Both the position numbers and the translations under genes were made by a program. Under the pieces are notes generated by a model that made no database searches, had not been told where the DNA came from, and saw only the letters and a list, made by a program, of their open reading frames with translations. From Methylotuvimicrobium buryatense 5G (GTDB taxonomy: Bacteria > Pseudomonadota > Gammaproteobacteria > Methylococcales > Methylomonadaceae), in NCBI RefSeq assembly GCF_000341735.1, contig NZ_KB455575.1, positions 1,146,399 through 1,210,398 on the forward strand: DNA of 64,000 nucleotides, given 5' to 3'. Each line of letters starts with the position of its first letter. The first letter of the stretch is position 1. Of this stretch, positions 56,597-64,000 are shown in pieces.

Positions 56597-56738
56597 CACT
56601 GCCATTAAGGAACGGGTAACCCGTCATTCCGCCATGGACTGGCGGAATCCAGTGCCATGGATGGCAAGCTGTTAAAGTACATTAGAGCCTGAATGCAAGA
56701 AGTACTTATTTTTATGACGGCTTAACTTAATGGCAGTG
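56597..56738. repeat. Family E inverted-repeat element (copy E1)
   Basis: A 142-bp element with perfect 13-bp inverted ends, CACTGCCATTAAG and CTTAATGGCAGTG. Inside is CCGTCATTCCGCCATGGACT and its imperfect mirror GGCGGAATCCAGTGCCATGG. A second copy is at 60717. Confidence 0.9.
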
Positions 56739-56758
56739 ACTCTCTGTCCTCGTCCTTA

Positions 56759-56969
56759 TATACCTTTCGCACTTCAAATTTCGGCATTAGCCTATGGAGG
56801 TGCCGGGGTGTTAGGTCGATTTTTGCTCCTGCAAAATCGACATTCACGCCATCCATGGCGCTCGCAAAGGCTTTGATAGCATGGATGCTATCATAGAGCC
56901 TACATAGACGTATTTACGGCGTCCTTTGACAGGCACCCCGGCACCGAAATTTGACAAGCAAAGGGTATA
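56759..56969. repeat. Family A repeat, long form (copy A9)
   Basis: A 211-bp element with ends TATACCTTTCGCACTTC and GACAAGCAAAGGGTATA. It has the hairpin module GGTCGATTTTTGCTCCTGCA, absent from the otherwise similar A2 and A10, and the core CCTACATAGACGTATTTACG. Confidence 0.92.
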
Positions 56970-57253
56970 GATATTGTAGGATACGCTGCGCATACCTTCA
57001 TGCCGTTAAGTATCGAATCTCTACCTAGATCGAACCATAAGGTCTTGTGTCGAAATTGGCAGGGTTACCCTGGTACGCACAGCGTACCCTACAGAGTTCC
57101 AGCGCTTGCATGATTTTGCCATCGCGCTGGATGGCCGGCAGCGTATCGAAAAAGAAATGTGCATAACGAAAAGCACGGAGCGTGGCGACGATGAATACAC
57201 TACAAGTCCTCCGGGAGCGTATTGGGGTATCAAAAGCTTAAGTTATTTCACGC
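56970..57253. repeat. Small inverted repeat and unresolved sequence
   Basis: 56975-57100 has inverted ends GTAGGATACGCTGCGCATACC-like (57 nt apart words GTAGGATACGCTGCGCATAC and GTACGCACAGCGTACCCTAC). From 57110 a plus-strand frame without start (RLHDFAIALDGRQRIEKEMC) could be a gene relic, but it is too short to assign. Confidence 0.45.
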
Positions 57254-59509
57254 TCATTCCTTACCGCTTTCGTTGAATTGTATATCTTGCTGAGAATTAT
57301 CGAGAAAAGCTAGCGGATAAGGCGGACTCTGCCCTAGCCGCTTAGAAAGTTCATTGATTTTCTGCTTTAATGCAATCATATCGAGCTCACGCCCAACCGT
57401 CGCGCGATTAAAGCGCTCCAATTCCTGATTACGATCCTCTAGCTCTTCGGTTTGCCGGCGAAGCGTCTCTTCAACGGCCTTACGAGCGGTGATATCGGTA
57501 TGAGCGATGACCACGCCGTGTTCCTCAGTCTCCAATGGAGTGGCAGTCATCATAAACCAGCGCTGCCGTTCCGGCGAATGGCAGGCATATTCCAAGTAAA
57601 AAACTGGAACACGGCCTTCCAAAACCGCTAAAATTCCGTCTCTTGCCGTCATCGCGCCTTCGGACGATGGGCCGGTGCTTCTTTGACAAACGTCCAAATA
57701 ATTTACGCCGACATCAACTGAATTAAACGCCTCTCCGGACGCCAGTCCGTTGTCATGAGCAAAGCGCCGCCACGGTTGATTGACCGCTACAACGATTCCC
57801 TGTTTATCCAATACAGCGATATGCGCATTAACCGAATCCAAAATCGCACGCTTAAACGCTTCGCTTTGCCGCACAGCCAATTCCGCTTGCTTTCGTTCCG
57901 TGATATCTTGATCGAGGCCTCGAAAACCGAGCAATTGACCACCATCATCGAGAATCGGCGTACCGTGAGACATGATAAAACGCAAGGCGCCGTCTTTGTG
58001 ACAATTTATGCTCTCAATGTCACGAAACGATTTACGATGGGTCTTAATGCCTGCAAACCATTCACGTAGCTTGTCGGCTTCTTCGGAAGGCATAAAATCG
58101 AAGGGTGTCTTACCTAGCACTTCTTCGGGCGCATATCCAAGCATTTCGAATACGCCGTCAGATGAGTAAATGTAACGCGCGTTTGTGTCGATTTCCCAAA
58201 TCCAGTCCGCAGAAACATTTGCGATATCGTAAAAACGCCGCTCGCTTTCACGAAGCGCGTCTTCGGCGGCTTTGCGCGCGCTGATGTCGAGAAAGAGCCC
58301 TATGACGGCCGGCCGGCCTTGATAGTCGAAGGCACTGCCATGCGCTTCGATATACACAGGACTTCGGTCGCGGCGTAATGCGGTAAAACGGTAATTACTG
58401 ATCGAGGATACCGTTCCATTGATCAAGCTAGCGATGTTATTGGTGACTTCCTCAAGATACTCAGGGCTGATTAAATCGTCGACCGCCAATGTGTCGATAA
58501 TATGCTGTGTAGAGTCATATCCTAAAATCGATGCAAACGCCGGGTTAATGTAGCGAAATCGATTATCCTGAATGATATAAATACCGGCTAGCGATTGCTC
58601 CACCAATGCCCGAAAACGCTCCTCGCTATTTCGTAACGACCGTTCCGCTTGTTTTAGCTCGCTAATGTCGCGGGAAATCCCGAATATCCCGATGACATTA
58701 TTGTCGTTATCGAACAAAGGCCCCTTAGTGGCAAGAAATGTGCGTTTTTCGTTCGAAACTTCGAGATCCTCGTAGTAAGTAATGACTCGACCTTCTTCCA
58801 AAACAGCCCTATCGTTCGCGATAAGCATTTCGGCCTGTTCGGGTGAAAAAAGCGCCGTATCGTCAAGCCCCAGAACATCGACGGCCTTTTTTCCGGTAAA
58901 ACGCTCCGAAGCGGGATTAAAAAGCGTATAACGACCTTCCAAATCCTTTGCGAAAATCGCATCGTTTGAACTATCGGCGATTGCGGCTAATAAACCGAGG
59001 GCCTTTAACCGCTCCGCTTGAGCCCGTTGTATTGCTTGAGACTCGGCTAAACGTTCCTGTTGGCGTAACAGATAGAATCCCGTCCCAATTGTAAATATCG
59101 AGATTAAACCGGCAAGTCCCAACCAAGCCGAGTCTTGCATCGTTGCCGATCGTATTGGCGATAATTGCAATGGTTGATTGCCGAAAGATCCATATTGGCT
59201 ATAAGCAAATACGAATAAGAAAACGGCGACAATCAATAACGTCCAATGCACGCCTGTGCCGAAACGATTTTTTTCGGTATTTTCTGCAATGGCTTCCCGG
59301 TCCACCAAGCGGTGCATTAATTGAAACAGCAGCAACGATGTGACAATAACGAAGCCCCCCCCCTTAATGGTGCTAATTAACGCTATGTTATCCGACTCAT
59401 CAATAAGACTTGATAACAAGCTATCGGAAAAGAATATCCACAACGCGGCGTACAACGCATAAGTCAATACGACACGGATGATTTCCGCCCGAGGGTGTCG
59501 ACGAGACAT
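57254..59509 (-). CDS. Membrane PAS sensor protein without output domain
   Basis: A 751-residue protein. Hydrophobic segments lie at about 12-30, 40-62, 90-108 and 131-150. Four to five PAS domains follow (about 165-290, 295-415, 420-540, 545-680), each with the usual DITERK-type ends. The C terminus is a coiled coil (RRQTEELEDRNQELERFNRA) and ends without a kinase, GGDEF or other output. It is encoded 4 bp downstream of an HD-GYP response regulator and may act on it by direct contact. Confidence 0.9.
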   Translation of the reverse strand: MSRRHPRAEIIRVVLTYALYAALWIFFSDSLLSSLIDESDNIALISTIKGGGFVIVTSLLLFQLMHRLVDREAIAENTEKNRFGTGVHWTLLIVAVFLFVFAYSQYGSFGNQPLQLSPIRSATMQDSAWLGLAGLISIFTIGTGFYLLRQQERLAESQAIQRAQAERLKALGLLAAIADSSNDAIFAKDLEGRYTLFNPASERFTGKKAVDVLGLDDTALFSPEQAEMLIANDRAVLEEGRVITYYEDLEVSNEKRTFLATKGPLFDNDNNVIGIFGISRDISELKQAERSLRNSEERFRALVEQSLAGIYIIQDNRFRYINPAFASILGYDSTQHIIDTLAVDDLISPEYLEEVTNNIASLINGTVSSISNYRFTALRRDRSPVYIEAHGSAFDYQGRPAVIGLFLDISARKAAEDALRESERRFYDIANVSADWIWEIDTNARYIYSSDGVFEMLGYAPEEVLGKTPFDFMPSEEADKLREWFAGIKTHRKSFRDIESINCHKDGALRFIMSHGTPILDDGGQLLGFRGLDQDITERKQAELAVRQSEAFKRAILDSVNAHIAVLDKQGIVVAVNQPWRRFAHDNGLASGEAFNSVDVGVNYLDVCQRSTGPSSEGAMTARDGILAVLEGRVPVFYLEYACHSPERQRWFMMTATPLETEEHGVVIAHTDITARKAVEETLRRQTEELEDRNQELERFNRATVGRELDMIALKQKINELSKRLGQSPPYPLAFLDNSQQDIQFNESGKE

Positions 59510-59513
59510 TTTG

Positions 59514-60626
59514 TTATGCCATTACCGAATCGCTATATCGGTCGGCTATTTCGCAAAAGACATCGAAATGCTTCAAAAACACATCGACCATGACCGGATC
59601 GAAATGACTGCCGCGCCCCAAAGCAATAATATCCCTGGCTTCACCGTAACTCATCGGCGCCTTATAAACACGCGGAGAAATCAAAGCATCGAAGACATCG
59701 GCCAGCGCCATGATGCGCGCCGAAACCGGTATGCTTTCGCCGGACAAGCCATCCGGATAACCGGAACCGTTCCATTTTTCATGATGCCAATGGGCTATTT
59801 CCTTAGCCAACGACAAAAATTCGACTTGCCCCGCGGCATCTTGTTCAGCCATTTCAATCGCTTCGCTACCGATACGGGCATGCGTCTTCATCACGGCCCA
59901 TTCGGCGGATGTCAATGGCCCCGGCTTGAGCAAGATGGCATCGGGAATACCGACCTTGCCGATATCGTGTAACGGCGCCGAACGACTCAATAGTTTGATA
60001 AATTTATCGGTCAGCATATCGCAAAATCCAGGGGAATCGCGCAAAGCCAAGGCCAACTCTTGCACATAACCTTGGGTTCGCAGAATATGATTGCCGGTTT
60101 CAGGATCGCGCGCTTCGGCCAGATGAGCGAGAGCCCTGATACTGACCTCTTGTATCAGCTCGTTTTCCGCCATACGCCGCGCAATCTCGGCTTCCAACCA
60201 AGAATTTTGAGCCGACAAGCGATCGCGCGCTTGTTTAAGCTCTAATTGAATTCGGACGCGCGCCATGACGATCGGGGGCGAAATCGGTTTGGTAATATAA
60301 TCGACAGCACCGAATTCCAAACCCTGGAATTGCGCTTCGTCACTGTCCATCGCGGTGACGAAAATAATCGGAATATCTTTCGTGGCCGAATCGGCACGCA
60401 AATGCTCGAATACTTGATAACCGTCCATACCCGGCATCATCACATCGAGCAAAATTAAATCGGGATGCGGCGCAGTGCCGGCAATACGCAAGGCCTTTTC
60501 TCCAGACGTGGCGACGCTCACTTGAAATTGAGTTTGCAGTAAATCGCTGAGAACGCACAAATTTTCCGGCGAGTCGTCGACGATCAGTATTTTAGCGTTA
60601 GAGTTTTCCGGCATTGATAGGCTCAT
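59514..60626 (-). CDS. Response regulator with HD-GYP c-di-GMP phosphodiesterase domain
   Basis: About 370 residues from the ATG at 60626 (MSLSMPENSN). A TTG at 60665 and an ATG at 60614 are other choices. REC domain with D61 ([13 protein letters not shown]), a coiled linker, then an HD-GYP domain with HD at 220-221 (PLHDIGKVGIPD) and HHEKWNGSGYPDGLSG (281-296), all residues for a metal-dependent c-di-GMP hydrolase being present. It is first in an operon with the PAS sensor. Confidence 0.93.
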   Translation of the reverse strand: MSLSMPENSNAKILIVDDSPENLCVLSDLLQTQFQVSVATSGEKALRIAGTAPHPDLILLDVMMPGMDGYQVFEHLRADSATKDIPIIFVTAMDSDEAQFQGLEFGAVDYITKPISPPIVMARVRIQLELKQARDRLSAQNSWLEAEIARRMAENELIQEVSIRALAHLAEARDPETGNHILRTQGYVQELALALRDSPGFCDMLTDKFIKLLSRSAPLHDIGKVGIPDAILLKPGPLTSAEWAVMKTHARIGSEAIEMAEQDAAGQVEFLSLAKEIAHWHHEKWNGSGYPDGLSGESIPVSARIMALADVFDALISPRVYKAPMSYGEARDIIALGRGSHFDPVMVDVFLKHFDVFCEIADRYSDSVMA

Positions 60627-61092
60627 GGATGAGTGGAAATGGAGTAGAGCGCTAAAAACTTCCAAGCACCTGAAATTTTGTAATTATTCCCGCCCTATCA
60701 TTCCCATGCTCTGCGTCACTGCCATTAAGTTAAGGGATACCCGTCATTCCGCCATGGACTGGCGAAATCCAGCGCCATGGATGGCAAGCTTTTGAAGCAC
60801 ATTCGAGCCCGAATGACAGCATTACTTATTCTGTGGCGGCTTAACTTAACGGCATTGATGATCTAAGTGGGAACGAGAATTAAAGGGGACTAAATAGCTA
60901 CGAAATTTTCACCAAATCTAACATACAAAAGCAAGTGCCGCACAACAATTATGGATATATTTTTGATCTGAGAGGAAAATTGCTTCAACCTATGCCTTCC
61001 GCATACCGCTCGCCAGCCATACAGGCGCCATGTGGAGATTTCGGCTATAATTTCGTACTTATCCGCATAAAAATTATCAAATCATTCCGCAG
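60627..61092. other. Divergent promoter region containing repeat E2
   Basis: Lies between the HD-GYP gene and the ligase gene, which diverge. Apart from the family E copy at 60717 there is no recognisable element; sequence from 60900 to 61090 is AT-rich and must hold the ligase promoter. Confidence 0.4.
60717..60857. repeat. Family E inverted-repeat element (copy E2)
   Basis: A 141-bp element with ends CACTGCCATTAAGTTAAG and CTTAACTTAACGGCATTG. It matches E1 across its full length (CCGTCATTCCGCCATGGACT, CGCCATGGATGGCAAGCTT). Each of the two copies lies 5' of a divergent sensory gene. Confidence 0.9.
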
Positions 61093-63042
61093 ATGCTAAC
61101 CGATAATCAAAAAGACATTCTCGAGCGCTCAAATGTTCAATTAAAACAACTGAGCGAGGAAAAACTCATAGCAATTGCCTCGCGAACGACCGACGAAGAG
61201 AAACTCAACGACAAGGAACTCGTCGAATTCATCGAGATAGCCAATGCCTTGTATCGAGGCGGCGATGCGCTGATTAGCGATGCCGAATACGACTTTACTT
61301 TTATCGCCGAACTGAAGCGCCGTCATCCGAACCACCCTTTCGTAACGCGCGTCGAACCGGAATCGGCTTTCGCCGGTAAAACGGTTGAATTACCGGTTAG
61401 AATGCTATCGACCGACAAGGCCTATAGTCAAAGCGAAATCGAGAATTGGGCCAAACGCATTAAAAAAGCGGCCGACGAACTAAACATAGCCTTCGATTCT
61501 CTTGTTTTCAAGGTAACGCCGAAACTGGACGGCTATGCGGCCTATGACGACGGCGAACGGCTTTATACGCGCGGCGACGGCAGAAAAGGCACCGACATCA
61601 CACGCGTCTTCGAGCGCGGCTTACAAGTCGCGGATAATGGTTCCCGCGGCCTGGGTGCCGGCGAAATCGTCGTCGGCAAAACCTATTTTCAGCGTTATCT
61701 GTCCGAGTTTTTCGATAACACACGTAACTTTCAGGCCAGCGTCATCAAGGAAAAAGATCTGGAGCAACACGCGGAACAGGCGATTAAGGATCAAGCTGCG
61801 GTATTTTTTCCTTTTACGAAACTGCCCGCTTGGCAAGGCAGTTGGACGGAACTTGCCGAGCGCTTCGATGAGATCGTAAAACAAATCTGGCATGCGGTAG
61901 ATTATGACGTCGACGGCGTAATACTCGAAATTACCGACGAGCGAATAAAAACCCATATGGGTGCCACCCGCCATCATCATCGTTGGCAAATCGCCTACAA
62001 GGAAAATGTCGCGACCGCCGAAGTCAAGATCCTCCAAGTCGTACCGCAAACTTCGCGCTCAGGCCGCATCACACCGGTCGTCGAAGTCGAACCGATCCGT
62101 CTGAGCGGCGCAATGTTGCAACGGGCGACCGCTCACCATTATAAGATGGTCGTCGACAAAGGGATCGGTCCCGGCGCGGTGATCAAGCTCGCCCGAAGCG
62201 GCGAGGTCATTCCGAAAATCGAGGAAGTCATCACACCGGCCGAACCGGATCTTCCGGAACAATGCCCAAGTTGCGGCAGCGAGTTGGTTTGGGACGGCGA
62301 CTTTTTGTATTGCACGAACAATTTCGACTGCCCCGCCCAGGTCAGTCATTCGATAGAACATTTTTTTCGGGTACTCGGCAATAACGACGGTTACGGCCCG
62401 GCGACGATCGCCAAACTTTACGATAACGATATCCGAACGATCGATAAAATCTACCAACTCAACGCATCGGATTTCGAAGCAATGGGTTTCGGCCCGAAGC
62501 AGTCGCAAAATTTGGTCGATCAATTGCAGCGTAGTTTATCCGAACCGATCGAGGACTGGCGGTTTCTGGCCGCGTTCGGCGTATTCCGAATGGGGCTTGG
62601 CAACTGCGAAAAACTGCTCGCACACTACCGTTTACCGGAAATCTTTTCGTTGAGCGAAGCAGAAATCGTCGCGCTCGAAGGCTTCGCCGAGAAAACTGCC
62701 GATATCGTACTGAAAGGTTTGAAAAAAATCGAACCGTTGTTCAACCAATTATATCGTTTAGGCTTTGTATTGAACGAAACCAAAACCCAGGAAATGCCTG
62801 CGGGACAAAGCCCCATAGCCGGCAAATCCTTGGTGTTCACCGGCACGATGCAACAAGGCTCGCGCGAGGATATGATTCGCGAAGCCAAAGCAATGGGCGC
62901 GAAAGTCGGTAGCGCGGTTAGCGGAAAAACCGACTATTTGGTCATAGGGGAAAAGGTAGGGGCAACCAAATTAAATGCCGCCGAAAAACACGGCGTACGC
63001 ATACTGAGCGAAGCCGAATATCTGGATTTGATCGGTCGATAG
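61093..63042 (+). CDS. Diverged NAD-dependent DNA ligase (LigA-like)
   Basis: A 649-residue protein with full LigA architecture: Ia-like N terminus (ISDAEYD, 61-67), adenylation domain with the lysine nucleophile K144 (TPKLDGY), TRGDG (159-163), GE (E191) and AYK (K303), OB fold, zinc finger (C391, C394, C407, C413), helix-hairpin-helix and a BRCT domain (about 575-649). Two usual active-site residues differ: the Glu before the nucleophile (ELK in E. coli) is Thr (TPK), and motif IV DGVVIK reads DGVILE, losing the lysine. The protein is probably a second, specialised ligase. The ribosome site is weak. Confidence 0.85.
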   Translation: MLTDNQKDILERSNVQLKQLSEEKLIAIASRTTDEEKLNDKELVEFIEIANALYRGGDALISDAEYDFTFIAELKRRHPNHPFVTRVEPESAFAGKTVELPVRMLSTDKAYSQSEIENWAKRIKKAADELNIAFDSLVFKVTPKLDGYAAYDDGERLYTRGDGRKGTDITRVFERGLQVADNGSRGLGAGEIVVGKTYFQRYLSEFFDNTRNFQASVIKEKDLEQHAEQAIKDQAAVFFPFTKLPAWQGSWTELAERFDEIVKQIWHAVDYDVDGVILEITDERIKTHMGATRHHHRWQIAYKENVATAEVKILQVVPQTSRSGRITPVVEVEPIRLSGAMLQRATAHHYKMVVDKGIGPGAVIKLARSGEVIPKIEEVITPAEPDLPEQCPSCGSELVWDGDFLYCTNNFDCPAQVSHSIEHFFRVLGNNDGYGPATIAKLYDNDIRTIDKIYQLNASDFEAMGFGPKQSQNLVDQLQRSLSEPIEDWRFLAAFGVFRMGLGNCEKLLAHYRLPEIFSLSEAEIVALEGFAEKTADIVLKGLKKIEPLFNQLYRLGFVLNETKTQEMPAGQSPIAGKSLVFTGTMQQGSREDMIREAKAMGAKVGSAVSGKTDYLVIGEKVGATKLNAAEKHGVRILSEAEYLDLIGR

Positions 63043-63483
63043 AATGCCTGAGGGCATATGCCTAGAACAAGCATTTCACCATGAAGATCATGAAGAATTA
63101 GCGTCTTCGTTCATCTAAGAGGTTAGAAAGTAAACTTAAGAACGAGCATGAAATAACTTCTACAAATGGTTCCCATGCTCTGCGTGGGAACCTGGACGGG
63201 GACGCTAGAGCGTCCATCTTTTTATTCACTGAGAGAGGATTGGATGCGGGAATCAAAAGTCTAATTTATTTTGTGCTTATTTTTTAGGTAATCTCTCGAA
63301 ATACATCATGAACTTCATGCGCATCATGGTTAACCTGTCGAATTTAGGATAGGAGCTTTTGTCACCAAGTATTAATCTCGCTGAACAGAGGTTATCGAAT
63401 ATTTTGGAACGAAGTTGTTTGATAAATCCGCGGATATTGAACGTCAGCGGCTTTCCCTCACCTAGCGTGAGGTGAGGGAATCA
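63043..63483. repeat. Intergenic family D remnants
   Basis: 63070-63120 (AGCATTTCACCATGAAGATC) and 63290-63350 (TCATGAACTTCATGCGCATC, GGTTAACCTGTCGAATTT) resemble the family D stretch at 25365-25515. Between them is GGTTCCCATGCTCTGCGTGG, a small palindrome also present before E1 and E2. A perfect hairpin CCCTCACCTAGCGTGAGGTGAGGG sits near 63455-63478 (written as its two arms CCCTCACC and GGTGAGGG). Confidence 0.5.
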
Positions 63484-63645
63484 TATACCCATCGCACTTC
63501 AAATTTCGGCATTGACACATGGAGGCGCCGGGGTGTTCGGCAAAGGCTTTGACAGCAGGGATGCTGTCACAGAGCCTACATGGACGTATTCACGGCGTCC
63601 TTTGACGGACTCTTCGGCGCCGAAATTTGACCAGCAAAGGGTATA
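63484..63645. repeat. Family A repeat, short form (copy A10)
   Basis: A 162-bp element with ends TATACCCATCGCACTTC and GACCAGCAAAGGGTATA, almost identical to A2 at 17359. It lies just after the gpmI stop codon and could serve as a terminator. Confidence 0.92.
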
Positions 63646-63669
63646 ACTCAGTTATTTCATACTCATTCC

Positions 63670-64000
63670 TCAACCGACTTTCACGAGGCTTGGAACATAA
63701 TCTTCCGGCGGCTCGAACCCTAACAACGAGATACAAGTCGCCGCCAGATTCGCAATACCGGGGTTTGGCACATCGGCCAAACTGGCATGGGCCTCCCCTG
63801 AAGGATCGTAAATAATTGCCGGCACCGGGTTCAATGAATGAGCCGTTTTGGGCTTGAACTTGCCTTCATCGTCAAGAACCAGCTTACCTGTCTTTTTATC
63901 CAGCTCGCACATGTCGTCCGCATTGCCGTGGTCTGCCGAACATACTAGAATTCCGCCTGTCTTTTTCAGTGCTTCGATAATCCTGCCGACCCCTTGATCG
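63670..64000 (-). CDS. gpmI: 2,3-bisphosphoglycerate-independent phosphoglycerate mutase, C-terminal part
   Basis: Only the last 109 codons are in the window; the gene continues past the right edge. The SADHGNADDM block is the metal-binding motif of the alkaline-phosphatase-like domain, and HSLNPVPAII follows with the expected spacing; the end GFEPPEDYVPSLV is typical of the family. The enzyme interconverts 3- and 2-phosphoglycerate with manganese. An insertion (LDKKTGKLVLDDEGKFKPK) between the two motifs is seen in some bacterial members. Confidence 0.9.
   Translation of the reverse strand, partial: DQGVGRIIEALKKTGGILVCSADHGNADDMCELDKKTGKLVLDDEGKFKPKTAHSLNPVPAIIYDPSGEAHASLADVPNPGIANLAATCISLLGFEPPEDYVPSLVKVG

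Noticed and set aside
57021-57233. 70-codon minus-strand frame and a start-less plus frame near 57.1 kb
   Set aside because: Too short and without family resemblance; could be a gene relic, but nothing supports a call.
3504-63645. CRISPR array
   Set aside because: The repeats are scattered, 160-240 bp long, lie in both orientations and lack regular spacers; no cas genes are present.
1-64000. Prophage, integrative element or tRNA-linked island
   Set aside because: No integrase, phage structural gene, tRNA or long direct repeats were seen; gene content is chromosomal.

Overview
The window reads as chromosome of a gammaproteobacterium. The evidence is a ribosomal block with rpsF, rpsR, a DUF2232 gene and rplI, a large 1564-residue NAD-glutamate dehydrogenase, an HflD homologue, an OlsB/OlsA ornithine-lipid pair and a wealth of c-di-GMP and PAS signalling genes. 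Base composition is moderate. The intergenic spaces are packed with short palindromic repeats, and a Na+-type V-ATPase operon is present. This fits an alkaliphilic or halotolerant methanotroph-like genome (Methylococcales), but that placement is an inference; no methane-oxidation gene is in the window. I saw no tRNA, rRNA, CRISPR, integrase or intact transposase.

Layout. 0-3.5 kb: a minus-strand molybdenum-hydroxylase operon (zur-like regulator, xdhC, mocA, small and large subunits). 3.8-7 kb: polyphosphate:AMP phosphotransferase facing the OlsB/OlsA pair. 7-11.4 kb: a diguanylate cyclase, a Mut7-C protein and a DUF2459 protein among repeats. 11.4-17.3 kb: NAD-GDH and an RsbV/RsbW-like pair. 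17.7-24.9 kb: chromate transporter, NlpC/P60 lipoprotein, a frameshifted small gene, ribosomal genes, dienelactone hydrolase, LMW phosphatase. 25.7-27.4 kb: a chemoreceptor with a c-type haem motif in its sensor domain. 28-35.4 kb: seven-gene V-ATPase operon in the order B-D-I-K-E-DUF2764-A. 35.7-41 kb: c-di-GMP proteins. 42.3-45.5 kb: copper chaperone, copper ATPase and a small lipoprotein, with a 7-bp tandem repeat in the leader of the ATPase gene. 45.7-48.9 kb: EAL-HDOD protein, rhodanese, HflD, orphan ABC ATPase. 49.5-60.6 kb: a sensory cluster of five large proteins, including a histidine kinase whose N terminus resembles the plant ethylene receptor ETR1. 61-63 kb: a diverged NAD-dependent DNA ligase. 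The window ends in gpmI.

The most unusual features are the repeats and the ethylene-receptor-like kinase. At least eight full copies of one repeat family (A), three of a second (B) and four of a third (C) lie between genes. They share a central core, and A and B each occur in a short form (about 162 bp) and a long form (about 210 bp) that differ by the same kind of roughly 49-bp hairpin module. In two places a repeat end supplies the stop codon of the neighbouring gene. One copy of family C has been split by a 178-bp AT-rich element with 16-bp inverted ends and a 9-bp target duplication.

Many of the proteins are sensors or second-messenger enzymes: two active-looking diguanylate cyclases, a degenerate GGDEF-EAL protein, an EAL-HDOD protein, an HD-GYP phosphodiesterase, three kinases, a PAS-only sensor, a haem chemoreceptor and an anti-sigma switch. 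Together they suggest a surface or redox lifestyle decision circuit next to metal (Cu, Zn, chromate) and ion-homeostasis genes.
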